From: Ruegeria_C sp041537905
GTDB taxonomy: Bacteria > Pseudomonadota > Alphaproteobacteria > Rhodobacterales > Rhodobacteraceae
Direction: 5' to 3'
Assembly: GCF_041537905.1 (NCBI RefSeq)
Contig: NZ_JBGRUO010000002.1
Span: 283,760 to 347,759, forward strand
Length of the DNA: 64,000 nucleotides
The position numbers and the translations under genes are program-made. Below the pieces are notes generated by a model. That model did no database searches. It was not told where the DNA came from and was given only the letters and a program-made list of their open reading frames with translations. This document shows, in pieces, positions 1-9,344 of this stretch. Within the stretch, counting starts at the first letter, position 1. Every line of letters starts with the position of its first letter.

Positions 1-318
1 ATGGGCACAGTGGGCATGAGCGAGGAAGAGGCCGCCGAGCAGGAACCGGTCGATATCTACGCGACCTCGTTCAAGCCGATGCAGTCGGCCTTTGCGGGCC
101 GCAGCGCCCGGGTGCTGATGAAGCTGATCGTGTCCAAGGCGACCCGCAAGGTGCTGGGATGCCATATTGTCGCGCCTGGCGCGGGCGAGATGATTCAGAT
201 GGCCGGTATCGCCGTGAAAATGGGTGCAACCAAGGAAGATTTCGACCGCACGGTTGCAGTGCACCCCGTTATGGCCGAAGAACTGGTGACAATGCGAACT
301 CCTGTGCGCAGCGCTTGA
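1..318 (+). CDS. gor: glutathione-disulfide reductase, C-terminal fragment
   Basis: This is the 3' end of a class I pyridine-nucleotide-disulfide oxidoreductase whose 5' part lies outside the window; the first codon here is internal, not a start. The 105 visible residues form the dimerisation domain. It opens with the GTVG-(M/L)-S/TEEEA motif, and near residues 88-94 carries HPVMAEE, equivalent to the HPTxxEE His-Glu dyad that protonates the thiolate in glutathione reductase. The family reduces GSSG with NADPH in the cytosol. Glutathione reductase is favoured over lipoamide dehydrogenase because of the KLIVSK and HIVAPGAGEMIQ segments, but the FAD and redox-Cys parts cannot be seen. Confidence 0.85.
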   Translation: MGTVGMSEEEAAEQEPVDIYATSFKPMQSAFAGRSARVLMKLIVSKATRKVLGCHIVAPGAGEMIQMAGIAVKMGATKEDFDRTVAVHPVMAEELVTMRTPVRSA

Positions 319-391
319 TTTGCACCGGCGCGCACACAGGTTAAGACTGACGCCGCAAGGATGCGGCACAACAGACGAGGATTGAACTCAT

Positions 392-1533
392 ATGGCGGGC
401 AACAGCGGTGGCCCCTGGGGGGGCGGAGGCTCTTCCGGCGGCGGAGGAAACCGGGGAAACAATGGCAGCGGGCAGAAACCGCCCGAAGGCGATAGCCCGC
501 AGATCCCCGAGATCGACGAGTTGATGAAGAAGGGCCAGGAGCAGCTGCGCGTCCTGATGGGCGGTCGCGGCGACAACCGGCGCGGCGGTGGCACCGGCGG
601 AAACGGTGGCCCGGCTTTTTCGAAAGGCACGATCGGTATTGGCATCGTGGCCGCGATCATTGCTTGGGGGTTTGCCAGTCTCTACACTGTGAAGCCGGAA
701 GAACAGTCAGTTGAACTGTTCCTGGGCGAGTTCTCGGGCATCGGCAATCCCGGCCTGAACTTCGCTCCTTGGCCGTTTGTGACGGCCGAGGTGATCCCGG
801 TCACCAGCGAACGCACCGAAGCGATGGGTGGTGCCCGTGGCGGCAATGACGGCCTGATGCTGACCGGCGATGAGAACGTGGTCGATATCGACTACCAGGT
901 CGTTTGGAACATCAGCGACCCGGCACAATACCTGTTCAACCTGCGCGACCCGCAGCAGACGATCCAGGCGGTGTCTGAATCTGCGATGCGCGAGATCATC
1001 GCGCAATCCGACCTGGCGCCGATCCTGAACCGCGACCGCGGTATCATTTCTGAACAGCTGCAGGATTTGATCCAGTTGACGCTCGACAGCTATGGCAGCG
1101 GCGTGAACATCATCCGCGTGAACTTTGACAAGGCCGACCCGCCGCCCTCTGTGATCGACGCCTTCCGCGACGTTCAGGCCGCCGCGCAAGAGCGTGACCG
1201 GCTGCAGAACGTGGCCGACGCCTATGCCAACAGGGTTCTGGCCGAGGCGCGTGGTGAAGCCGCCCAGCTTCTGGAAGAATCCGAAGGCTATCGCGCCCAG
1301 CAGATCAACGAAGCCCAGGGTGAGGCCAGCCGCTTCTCTGCGGTCCTCCAGGAATATCTCAAAGCGCCCGAAGTGACACGCAAGCGTCTGTATCTGGAGC
1401 GGATGGAGCAGGTCCTGGGCGATGTCGACAAGATCATCCTGGATGATCAGAGCACTGGTGGCGGGCAGGGGATTGTACCCTATCTGCCGCTCAATGAACT
1501 GCGTCGCAGCCAGACCGAGCAGGGGGCGAACTG

Positions 1534-1534
<1 letters not shown>
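392..1534 (+). CDS. hflK: FtsH protease modulator HflK
   Basis: HflK is the larger SPFH/band-7 subunit of the HflKC complex, which encloses the membrane protease FtsH and limits its attack on membrane proteins. The 380-residue product has a very Gly-rich N-terminus (residues 1-75), one membrane helix at about 78-97, then the band-7 domain and an Ala/Glu-rich coiled coil (about 260-340) typical of the family. The chosen ATG follows GAGG by about eleven bases. Its stop overlaps the hflC start by one base (TGATG), so the two are translationally coupled. Confidence 0.95.
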
Positions 1535-2409
<875 letters not shown>

Positions 2410-2432
2410 CCAGATTGCCGGAACAGAACGTC

Positions 2433-2466
2433 AAAGGGCCGACCCACGGGTTGGCCCTTTTTCTTT
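2433..2466 (+). terminator. rho-independent terminator after hflC
   Basis: AAAGGGCC (2433-2440) pairs with GGCCCTTT (2453-2460). An inner ACCC/GGGT extension lies between them, and the stem is followed by TTTCTTTT. The position directly after hflC fits termination of the hflKC message. Confidence 0.8.
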
Positions 2467-2524
2467 TGGATTGCGCTTACCGGCCGTTGACCGGCACAAT
2501 TCAACCGTTTCTACCGGATGAGGT

Positions 2525-2728
2525 ATGCGGATGACCATGATCCTGATGGCCCTCGGGCTGGTGCTGATCGTCGAGGGGCTGGTCTATGCTCTGGCCCCCT
2601 CACTTGTTGAGCGGATGCTGGAAATGCTGCGCACATTACCCGAAGCGGCGCGACGGCAAGTGGGTATCCTGTCGATGGTGCTGGGGCTGATCCTGGTCTG
2701 GGGCGCATATCAGCTCGGTTTCGGCTGA
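2525..2728 (+). CDS. DUF2065 (YjeT-like) small membrane protein
   Basis: A 67-residue protein with two hydrophobic helices (about 3-22 and 46-65) flanking a short charged loop with PEAARRQVG. It matches the DUF2065/YjeT family, which in many proteobacteria sits beside hflKC; no molecular function is established. It lies between the hflKC terminator and the DegP-type protease, so it probably has its own promoter or is read with the protease. ATG at 2531 is an alternative start four bases inside the predicted N-terminus. Confidence 0.85.
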   Translation: MRMTMILMALGLVLIVEGLVYALAPSLVERMLEMLRTLPEAARRQVGILSMVLGLILVWGAYQLGFG

Positions 2729-2805
2729 GTTCGTCGCATCAGATGAAAACCGCGCGATCATACGTTGCGGGTCGTCATAAACTGACTACATTACTGCCAA
2801 TGCCA

Positions 2806-2821
2806 CCGGTTTCGCGACCGG
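2806..2821 (+). other. small hairpin just upstream of the DegP-type protease ribosome site
   Basis: CCGGT (2806-2810) pairs with ACCGG (2817-2821) around a six-base loop, directly before a purine-rich run and the first possible GTG start. It could influence translation of the protease message; no known RNA thermometer class is recognised. Confidence 0.3.
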
Positions 2822-2855
2822 AGGGGGAAAGTGCGTGAGGACAAGGAGAGCGCCC

Positions 2856-4355
2856 GTGAAGGCCGAGGCCCGTACCGTATCACTCGACAAAAGCAGCATG
2901 ATCACAAGGAGCCGCCTGATGTGGATGGCGCTTCTGAGCGTGCTGTTCGTGCTGGCGCAGACACTGATTGCGCAGGCCCGGCCCGAAAGCCTGGCGCCAT
3001 TGGCCGAACGGATCAGCCCTTCGGTTGTCAACATCACCACCTCGACCCTGGTCGAGGGGCGTACCGGCCCGCAGGGGATCGTGCCCGAAGGCTCGCCCTT
3101 CGAGGATTTCTTTCGCGAGTTTCAGGACCGCAACAACGATGGTGAAAACGGCACGCCGCGGCCGCGCCGGTCTTCGGCGCTGGGCTCTGGCTTCGTGATC
3201 TCGGAAGATGGCTATATCGTCACCAATAACCACGTGATCGAAGGCGCTGACGAGATCGTGATCGAGTTCTTCCCCGGCAACGGCCAACCCGAAGAGTTGA
3301 AAGCAACCGTTGTGGGCACCGACCCAAAGACGGATATCGCGCTTCTCAAGGTCGAGGCCGAGAGCCCGCTGAAATTCGTGAAATTCGGGAACAGTGATAC
3401 CGCCAAGGTGGGCGACTGGGTGATCGCCATGGGCAACCCGCTGGGGCAGGGCTTTTCTGTCTCCGCCGGGATCGTGTCGGCCCGCAACCGCGCGCTGAGC
3501 GGCAGCTATGACGACTACATCCAGACCGATGCGGCGATCAACCGGGGCAACTCGGGCGGGCCGCTATTCAACATGGATGGTGAGGTTGTGGGCGTGAACA
3601 CCGCGATCCTCAGCCCCAATGGCGGCTCGATCGGTATCGGGTTCTCGATGGCCTCGAACGTGGTGACCAAGGTGGTCGACCAGTTGCGCGAATTTGGCGA
3701 AACCCGCCGCGGCTGGCTGGGCGTGCGCATTCAGGACGTGACCGATGACGTGGCCGAAGCGATGGGCCTGGACGAGGCCAAGGGGGCGCTGATCACCGAT
3801 GTCCCGGACGGGCCCGCGAAGGATGCCGGGTTGCTGGCCGGGGACGTGATTCTCAGCTTTGACGGGGTTGTTGTGGATGATACGCGCGGTCTGGTTCGCC
3901 AGGTCGGCGAAACCACCGTCGGCAAGGCGGTGCGCGTCGTTGTCTACCGCGATGGCGGCACCCAGACCGTTCTGGTCACGCTGGGCCGACGCGAAGATGC
4001 CGAGCGCGAGGAAACCGAAGAGGAAACCACCGAGGATGGCGCGCCCAGCGTCAGCGAGAAGGATGTGCTGGGTCTGACGCTGCAGGTGCTCAATGACGAT
4101 CTGCGCTCGGAACTCGGCCTCGATGAAGATGAGACCGGACTGGCGGTGACCAATGTCGATGAAACCTCGGAAGCGTTCGAAAAGGGTCTGCGCGCAGGTG
4201 ATGTGATCACCGAGGCGGGCCAGCAGAAGGTGACTTCGCTCGCCGATCTGGATACCCGCATCGAAGAAGCCAAGGAAGCCGGGCGCAAGTCGCTGCTGCT
4301 GCTGGTTCGCCGCAATGGCGAGCCGCGCTTTGTGGCGCTGAACCTCGAAAGCTGA
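2856..4355 (+). CDS. degP: DegP/HtrA-type periplasmic serine protease (Do family)
   Basis: A periplasmic protein quality-control protease of the HtrA family. From the start chosen here (499 aa) the order is an N-terminal signal segment (hydrophobic stretch MALLSVLFVLAQ), a trypsin-like domain and two PDZ domains (about 275-365 and 405-495). The catalytic triad is complete: His in TNNHVIEGAD (about 126), Asp in DPKTDIALL (about 160) and Ser in NRGNSGGPLF (about 233). The start is uncertain. GTG 2856 has AAGGAG seven bases upstream; GTG 2835 and ATG 2919 (also with AAGGAG) remain possible. Location beside hflKC suggests a shared role in envelope protein turnover. Confidence 0.93.
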   Translation: MKAEARTVSLDKSSMITRSRLMWMALLSVLFVLAQTLIAQARPESLAPLAERISPSVVNITTSTLVEGRTGPQGIVPEGSPFEDFFREFQDRNNDGENGTPRPRRSSALGSGFVISEDGYIVTNNHVIEGADEIVIEFFPGNGQPEELKATVVGTDPKTDIALLKVEAESPLKFVKFGNSDTAKVGDWVIAMGNPLGQGFSVSAGIVSARNRALSGSYDDYIQTDAAINRGNSGGPLFNMDGEVVGVNTAILSPNGGSIGIGFSMASNVVTKVVDQLREFGETRRGWLGVRIQDVTDDVAEAMGLDEAKGALITDVPDGPAKDAGLLAGDVILSFDGVVVDDTRGLVRQVGETTVGKAVRVVVYRDGGTQTVLVTLGRREDAEREETEEETTEDGAPSVSEKDVLGLTLQVLNDDLRSELGLDEDETGLAVTNVDETSEAFEKGLRAGDVITEAGQQKVTSLADLDTRIEEAKEAGRKSLLLLVRRNGEPRFVALNLES

Positions 4356-4374
4356 TTCAACGGAAAGATCTACG

Positions 4375-4405
4375 AAACGGCAGGCATTGTCCGGCCGTTT
4401 TTCGT
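4375..4405 (+). terminator. rho-independent terminator after the DegP-type gene
   Basis: AAACGGC (4375-4381) pairs with GCCGTTT (4394-4400), followed by TTCGTT. It lies 20 bases after the stop codon. Confidence 0.7.
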
Positions 4406-4618
4406 TGCATGAGGCGGGGCGCGGTCCGCGAGGCTGATCTCAAAAGAAGCGAGCCATGCGCGGGGGCGCATGGCTCTTGGGTTTGGTACTCGGACGTACC
4501 GAGCGACTGGGATCGTATCCGGTCCGCCGGGTAACCAAGGTCAAGGTCACACGGCATGGGTGCGGGGGTCTGTGAACTTTTTCCCACCCGGAGTCTTTAT
4601 CGCGATTTTTTGAAAGTT
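4406..4618. other. gene-free, hairpin-rich interval between degP and the Crp-type gene
   Basis: About 210 bases without a convincing gene. It contains an 11-bp perfect hairpin, GAGCCATGCGC (4451-4461) with GCGCATGGCTC (4466-4476) and a GGGG loop, followed closely by CTCGG/CCGAG (about 4489-4503), and a third weaker GGGT...ACCC fold near 4557-4588. It could be the 3' region of the Crp-type gene on the minus strand or an unrecognised small RNA. It does not match tRNA, SRP RNA or tmRNA by eye. Confidence 0.35.
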
Positions 4619-5287
4619 TCAGATCTGCTCGGGATCGGCCAGATCTTCCATTGTGTCAGCATCGAGGATTTCCAGCCCGCCCCGCGTCGCTTCGATGATG
4701 CCCTGTTTTTTCCAGACCGAGATCGTCTTTGACACCGCTTCGCGGGTGGCACCCACATATTCGGCCAGCTCGCTCTGGCTCAGGCTGACAGAGCTGTTGT
4801 CTTCGCTTTGCAACTGGGCCAGATGCAGCAACTTACGCGCCAGCCGGGTCGGAACGGTCAAAAAGACCTGTTCGTGCAATTGCATGTTGATCCAGCGCAT
4901 CCGTTGCCCGGCCAGCCTGGTCAGGTCAACCGCCAGTTCCGGGTCGCGCCGTACCTGGCGCATGACGTCGGCATTTTGCACCTTGAGGACACGGCAGGGT
5001 TGGGTTGCGGTGATCGTCGCGGTGCGCTCGCCGGGATCGAACAGAGCGATCTCGCCAAAGACCGAGCCTGGTCCCATAAGGTCCATCGACAGTTTGCGGC
5101 CGTTCTGAGAGAGGATCGAAACCTCCATCATGCCTTGTAGAATGACATAGAGCGCGTCGCCGGTATCGCCGTGCTGGAACAGCACATCGCCTGCACCAAG
5201 GCGCGCCTCGATGGCCTCTTCCTCCAGCATCGACTTGAGGCGATCGGATGCCTCGGCCAGAAAACCCGCCTCGGGCAATGAAACCAT
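4619..5287 (-). CDS. Crp/Fnr-family transcriptional regulator
   Basis: A 222-residue regulator with an N-terminal cyclic-nucleotide-binding fold and a C-terminal winged helix. The cNMP cassette is FGEIALFDPGERTATITA, which retains the Glu and Arg-Thr that contact cyclic nucleotide in CRP. The helix-turn-helix is LSQSELAEYVGATREAVSKT near residue 165. No FNR-type N-terminal cysteines are present, so it is not an oxygen-sensing FNR. ATG 5287 is preferred over the upstream ATG at 5332 because GGGAGG lies eight bases before it and the extension is not family-like. It is the last gene of the minus-strand run ftsY-EamA-ispZ. Target genes are unknown. Confidence 0.88.
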   Translation of the reverse strand: MVSLPEAGFLAEASDRLKSMLEEEAIEARLGAGDVLFQHGDTGDALYVILQGMMEVSILSQNGRKLSMDLMGPGSVFGEIALFDPGERTATITATQPCRVLKVQNADVMRQVRRDPELAVDLTRLAGQRMRWINMQLHEQVFLTVPTRLARKLLHLAQLQSEDNSSVSLSQSELAEYVGATREAVSKTISVWKKQGIIEATRGGLEILDADTMEDLADPEQI

Positions 5288-5361
5288 GCGCAGATCCTCC
5301 CTTGCCCACCGGTCTAAGGGGCAATCACGCAAAACTCAACTGTGCTGAGCGACAGAAACAG

Positions 5362-5988
5362 TCAGTCTTCGGATTTGCCACCGCCATCGGCGTCGGTTTC
5401 GATCAGGAACCGTTGCAAAAGAGAGAACTGCATCATCAGGAATGCCATCAACGCCAGCGGGAAGCCGAAGGTCTCGATCTTGACCCAGGCCTCTTCCGAC
5501 ATAGTGCGCCAGACATATTCGTTGGCGGCCGCCAGCACCGCAAAACAGCCGCAGAGGCGGCGGGTCAGGATCATCCAGCCTTCCTGCTCCATCGGCAGCA
5601 TATCGTTCAGGATATAGGCCAGATAGGATTTGCCGCGCAGTAGCCCGACCCCCAGCAGCACGCAGAACGTGCCGTAGACCAGCGTGGTCTTCATCATGAA
5701 GAATCGCTTGTCGTTGAAATACGCCGTCAGCCCGCCGAAAAAGATCACGATGAAGGCGGTGAAGATCTGCAGGCGGCTCAGCTTGCCGGTGAGCATCCAC
5801 AGGATGCCCATCGCGACCAGCAGGATCGGCACAAAGATCAGCGCCGAGATGATGAAGCCGGAATATTCTGTGCCGCCAATAACAAAGACGTCATCCTTGA
5901 TGCGCAGATAGATAAAGAAAAAGGCCAGGGTCGGGCCCAGCTCCAGCACCTGTTTCAGGATCGGGTTGATGTCTTTGGTCTGCGTCAT
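5362..5988 (-). CDS. ispZ: inner membrane septation protein A (IspZ/YciB family)
   Basis: A polytopic inner membrane protein of the IspZ/YciB family, connected in enterobacteria to septation and envelope integrity. The 208 residues contain about five hydrophobic helices, the family N-terminal motif LELGPTLAFFFIY, and the conserved YFNDKRFFMMKTT segment. ATG 5988 (MTQTKDINP) is chosen because GGAG lies eleven bases upstream and the in-frame ATG at 6021 would overlap the upstream gene. It follows the EamA gene by 16 bases and is probably co-transcribed with it. Confidence 0.88.
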   Translation of the reverse strand: MTQTKDINPILKQVLELGPTLAFFFIYLRIKDDVFVIGGTEYSGFIISALIFVPILLVAMGILWMLTGKLSRLQIFTAFIVIFFGGLTAYFNDKRFFMMKTTLVYGTFCVLLGVGLLRGKSYLAYILNDMLPMEQEGWMILTRRLCGCFAVLAAANEYVWRTMSEEAWVKIETFGFPLALMAFLMMQFSLLQRFLIETDADGGGKSED

Positions 5989-6004
5989 GTTGCGTCTTGC
6001 TCCG

Positions 6005-6907
6005 TTATCCGCCCATCTCAACTATCACGGCTCCCAGCGCGATCAAGCTCATCAGCGCGATGCGGCGCGGCCCGACAGTTTCTTTCAGTACCAGCCAGCC
6101 GATCAGGGCGGCAAACACGGTTGAGGTTTCGCGCAGCACCGCCGCCTCGCCCACCTTGTCGAGCCTTGTGGCCAGCATGACCGCCCCGAAGGACAGGGGC
6201 GCAGTGAGGCCGCCTGCCACCCCACGCAGCATTAGCGGGCCGGGCGCGGGCGGGTTGACCATATTGCGCCAACGCAGCCAGGCAATGACCGGCATCGCCA
6301 TCCCGTCGATCATGAAGAACCACGCCAGAAAAGTGAACGGATCTGCGGTGGCCCGGATGCCATAGGCGTCATAGGTCGTATAGAGCGCCACGAAGAGGCC
6401 GGTGGCAAAGGCCAGAGCCAGAGCGGTCGGTAGTGTCTCGCGGTTGGTTTCGAGACGCAGCAGGTTATAGATCGCAAGGCCGAAGATCCCCGCCAGCAGC
6501 GCGGCAACGCCGAACCATTGCGTTGCGGTAAAGACCTCTCCGAACAGCAGATAGGCGCCGATTACCGTGAAGAGCGGCCCGGTCCCGCGCACCACCGGGT
6601 AGACGACCGTGTAAGAGCCTTTGGTATAGGCCTGCGCCTGCAGCAGCTTGTAGCCCATATGGATGACCCAGACAGTGGCGAAGATCGGCCACATATGCGC
6701 CTCGGGCCAGGGCACGACAAAAAACGCGAACGGAGCGGCCATCAGCATGTAGCAGGCATCAATTGCGCCGCGTGAGAGCCAGGGATCATGACGGCCCTTT
6801 TGCAACGCGCCAAAAACCGCATGCAGAAAGGCGGCCATCAGCGCCAGCCCCAGCGCCAGATCGTGGCCCGCTTCGGTGCCTTCGAGGGAGATCAGCCAGT
6901 CGCTCAC
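6005..6907 (-). CDS. EamA-family (DMT superfamily) transporter
   Basis: A 300-residue integral membrane protein with about ten hydrophobic helices in two repeated EamA halves, the usual plan of drug/metabolite transporters. Helix-end motifs include VVYPVVRGTGPLFT in the first half and LRETSTVFAALIGWLVLKE in the second. Substrate cannot be told from sequence; families of this type move metabolites, amino acids or drugs. It is located between ftsY and ispZ on the minus strand, an order I recall from other Rhodobacterales. Confidence 0.85.
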   Translation of the reverse strand: MSDWLISLEGTEAGHDLALGLALMAAFLHAVFGALQKGRHDPWLSRGAIDACYMLMAAPFAFFVVPWPEAHMWPIFATVWVIHMGYKLLQAQAYTKGSYTVVYPVVRGTGPLFTVIGAYLLFGEVFTATQWFGVAALLAGIFGLAIYNLLRLETNRETLPTALALAFATGLFVALYTTYDAYGIRATADPFTFLAWFFMIDGMAMPVIAWLRWRNMVNPPAPGPLMLRGVAGGLTAPLSFGAVMLATRLDKVGEAAVLRETSTVFAALIGWLVLKETVGPRRIALMSLIALGAVIVEMGG

Positions 6908-6935
6908 TGTCAGGTCTTTGTCCGGGTTGTGAGGT

Positions 6936-6982
6936 TGGGGGGCACGCTCACACCCCCAGAGGTCTTCTTTGGCCTGATGAAG
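6936..6982. repeat. REP-like intergenic palindromic element, copy A
   Basis: Between ftsY and the EamA gene, a TGGGGG...CCCCCA inverted repeat is followed by a tail ending in GGCCTGATGAAG. The same architecture (GC-rich hairpin, CCCC-rich joint, short AT-richer stretch, then a GATGAAG end) recurs at 12196-12296. It is probably a degenerate member of a dispersed intergenic repeat family. Confidence 0.4.
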
Positions 6983-6989
6983 GGCCGGA

Positions 6990-8132
6990 TCAATTCGGGC
7001 CGAGGCCGGTCAGCGCGGCGGCAAACTCTTCGGGGTCGAAGGGCGCAAGATCGTCGATCTGCTCGCCCACCCCGATGGCATGAATAGGCAGGCCGAACTT
7101 GTCAGCCAGCGCCACCAGCACGCCGCCCTTGGCGGTGCCGTCAAGCTTGGTCATGACCAGCCCCGAGACATCGGAGATCGCCCGGAAGGTTTCCACCTGT
7201 CGCAGCGCGTTCTGACCCGTCGTGGCATCCAGCACCAGCAGGGTGTTATGCGGCGCGCTTTCGTCCTTCTTGCGGATGACGCGGACGATCTTGGCCAGTT
7301 CCTCCATCAGGTCGGCGCGATTCTGCAGCCGCCCGGCGGTGTCGATCATCAAAAGGTCCGCGCCATCCTCCTGCGCGCGGGTCATCGCGTCAAAGGCGAG
7401 GCTGGCAGGGTCGGAGCCTTCGGGTGCGGTCAGCACCGGCACACCGGCGCGATCGCCCCAGACCTGCAATTGCTCGACAGCCGCGGCGCGGAACGTGTCA
7501 CCCGCCGCGATCACCACCTTCTTGCCGGCGGCTTTGAACTGGCTGGCCAGCTTGCCGATCGTGGTGGTCTTGCCCGATCCGTTCACGCCCACCACCAGCA
7601 CCACCTGCGGACGTTTGGGGTAAAGCGGCATCGGCCGCGCCACAGGTTCCATCACCCGGGCCACTTCCTGGGCCAGCAGTTGCTTGATCTCTTCGGTCGA
7701 GAGCTTCTTGCCGAACCGGCCCTCGGCCATGTTGGCGGTCACCCGCAGCGCGGTGTCGACCCCCATATCCGAGGCGATGAGCAGCTCTTCGAGCTGCTCC
7801 AGCATGTCATCATCCAGTGTGCGGCGAATGACGGGCGTGTTGTCAGCCTTTTTGAACAGACGGCCCAGCAGACCTTTGGATTCGGGGATTTCTGGTGGAG
7901 GAGGGGCAGGCGTTGGATCCGCCGGGATCGGGGCGGGAGGTTCGGCGGGCTGCGGTGTCGGCGCTGGCGTCGGAACTTCCGGAACCGGTTCCGGTTGGGG
8001 CTGCGGCTCGGGGATCACCGGATCGGGGTGCGGGGTTTCCTCGCCGCCATCCTCGACAATCGCATCCAGCCCCTCTTCGAGCTTGGAAGACGATTTGAAC
8101 AGGCGGTCCTTGAGCTTTGAGAAAAACGCCAT
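6990..8132 (-). CDS. ftsY: signal recognition particle receptor FtsY
   Basis: FtsY is the SRP receptor GTPase that docks ribosome-SRP complexes at the membrane. The 380 residues contain an amphipathic start (MAFFSKLKDRLFKSSSK), an acidic Pro/Glu-rich linker (about 25-85) and the NG domain. GTPase motifs are visible: GVNGSGKTTT (P-loop), DTFRAAAVEQL, DTAGRLQNR and TKLDGTAKGG. ATG 8132 has GAGGG nine bases upstream and gives the family N-terminus; the longer in-frame extension is rejected. The first gene of a minus-strand run with EamA and ispZ. Confidence 0.97.
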   Translation of the reverse strand: MAFFSKLKDRLFKSSSKLEEGLDAIVEDGGEETPHPDPVIPEPQPQPEPVPEVPTPAPTPQPAEPPAPIPADPTPAPPPPEIPESKGLLGRLFKKADNTPVIRRTLDDDMLEQLEELLIASDMGVDTALRVTANMAEGRFGKKLSTEEIKQLLAQEVARVMEPVARPMPLYPKRPQVVLVVGVNGSGKTTTIGKLASQFKAAGKKVVIAAGDTFRAAAVEQLQVWGDRAGVPVLTAPEGSDPASLAFDAMTRAQEDGADLLMIDTAGRLQNRADLMEELAKIVRVIRKKDESAPHNTLLVLDATTGQNALRQVETFRAISDVSGLVMTKLDGTAKGGVLVALADKFGLPIHAIGVGEQIDDLAPFDPEEFAAALTGLGPN

Positions 8133-8287
8133 ATGGCCGGGCCCTCGCTTTGGTTTTCCCTCACCTAATGCGGATCGCGCCGGGTTGCAAAGGGTCACGC
8201 GCGCCCGACAGAACGGGAAGCCGCGCAAATCGGTGCCGCACCATCCTGTGAGTGGCGGGCCCTCCTCTGATCTGCAAAGATCGGGGC

Positions 8288-8686
8288 ATGATGCGTCTGT
8301 TTCTGATTCTCGCCTGTTTCGTCAGCCTCCCGGCCTTTGGCCAGACCACCATGTCCGGTGAGGAGTTCGACCGCTACACGCAGGGCAAGACCCTGTTTTA
8401 CGGGCAGCAGGGGCAGGCCTATGGAGTCGAGCGCTATCTGCCCGACCGTCGGGTGATCTGGTCGTTTCTGGATGGCGATTGCAAGAAAGGCATCTGGTAT
8501 GAGCGCGAGGACAGCCAGATCTGCTTTCTCTATGAAGACCGGCTGGACCCGCAATGCTGGAGCTTCAGCCAGGGCCCGCACGGCCTGATCGCCCGGTTCG
8601 AGAACAACCTGGAGGCCACCGAACTCTATGAAGCCGAGGATATCGGCGAAGAGATGCTGTGCTACGGGCCGGATGTGGGGGTCTGA
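8288..8686 (+). CDS. small secreted protein of unknown function
   Basis: A 132-residue product with a clean signal peptide (MMRLFLILACFVSLPAFGQ, cleavage predicted after about residue 19). The mature part is acidic, aromatic-rich and contains four cysteines (in DGDCKKGI, SQICFLY, PQCWSF and EMLCYG) that could form two disulfides in the periplasm. I do not recognise a named family, though short four-Cys secreted proteins of this look are common in Rhodobacterales. ATG 8288 or 8291 gives the signal peptide. It is divergent from ftsY and convergent with the GST gene. Confidence 0.7.
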   Translation: MMRLFLILACFVSLPAFGQTTMSGEEFDRYTQGKTLFYGQQGQAYGVERYLPDRRVIWSFLDGDCKKGIWYEREDSQICFLYEDRLDPQCWSFSQGPHGLIARFENNLEATELYEAEDIGEEMLCYGPDVGV

Positions 8687-8698
8687 GACTGGGCGGGA

Positions 8699-9340
8699 TC
8701 AGACCACGCGTAATTCGTCATAAGAAATCATGACATGCTCGCGATATGCTGGTCGCTGCGTTAGCCTGTCGTAATACGCGCTGAGGGCGGGCAGGGTGCG
8801 GCGGTCTATCTCGATATTGTAGTAGCGGAACAGGATATGGCCGAATTGGATATCGGCTTGGGAGAGTGCTTGTCCCGCCAGAAACGGTTGCTTGGCAAGT
8901 TGGGCCTCTGCGATGGTCAGATACTGTTCCAGGGAATCGATCGCATTCCTGATGGCCTTGGCATCCCGTTGATCCGGCGCGGTTCGCACGACATGCCAGA
9001 AGATCGGAACGGTGAACCCCATAGCGATATTGAGCTTTGCCCATTCGGCCCATTTGTCGATTTCAGCGCGTCGACCCGGATCGGAAGGCCAGAATCCGTC
9101 ATCGCCATATCGCGCGGCCAGATAGCGCAGGATCGCCCCGGTTTCCCAAATCGGCGCGGCCACGCCATCCTGCAGCACCGGGATGGTTCGGTTCGGGTTG
9201 AGTGCCGCAAAGGTATCCGTATCGAGACCTCCAAAGTGATGGCCGATATCGTGGCGCTGATAGGGCAGGTCCAGTTCACCCACGCACCACATCAGGGCCT
9301 GCACATTCGATGACGTTTTGCGGCCCCAGATGGTCAGCAT
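8699..9340 (-). CDS. glutathione S-transferase family protein
   Basis: A 213-residue cytosolic GST-like protein. The N-terminal thioredoxin fold opens MLTIWGRKTSSNVQALMW, with Ser-10/Ser-11 in the position of the catalytic Ser/Cys and the NRTIPVLQDG cis-Pro motif. IWETGAILRYLA provides the gamma-glutamyl contact (ET in place of the usual ES). The C-terminal half is alpha-helical. ATG 9340 gives the family N-terminus. It starts four bases after the xseA stop, so it is read from the xseA message. Substrate unknown. Confidence 0.85.
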   Translation of the reverse strand: MLTIWGRKTSSNVQALMWCVGELDLPYQRHDIGHHFGGLDTDTFAALNPNRTIPVLQDGVAAPIWETGAILRYLAARYGDDGFWPSDPGRRAEIDKWAEWAKLNIAMGFTVPIFWHVVRTAPDQRDAKAIRNAIDSLEQYLTIAEAQLAKQPFLAGQALSQADIQFGHILFRYYNIEIDRRTLPALSAYYDRLTQRPAYREHVMISYDELRVV

Positions 9341-9344
9341 TGGT

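Noticed and set aside
4406..4618. 6S RNA or SRP RNA
   Set aside because: No long interrupted double helix with a central bubble and no SRP GGAAG/GCAGCC features could be seen; kept only as a structured region.
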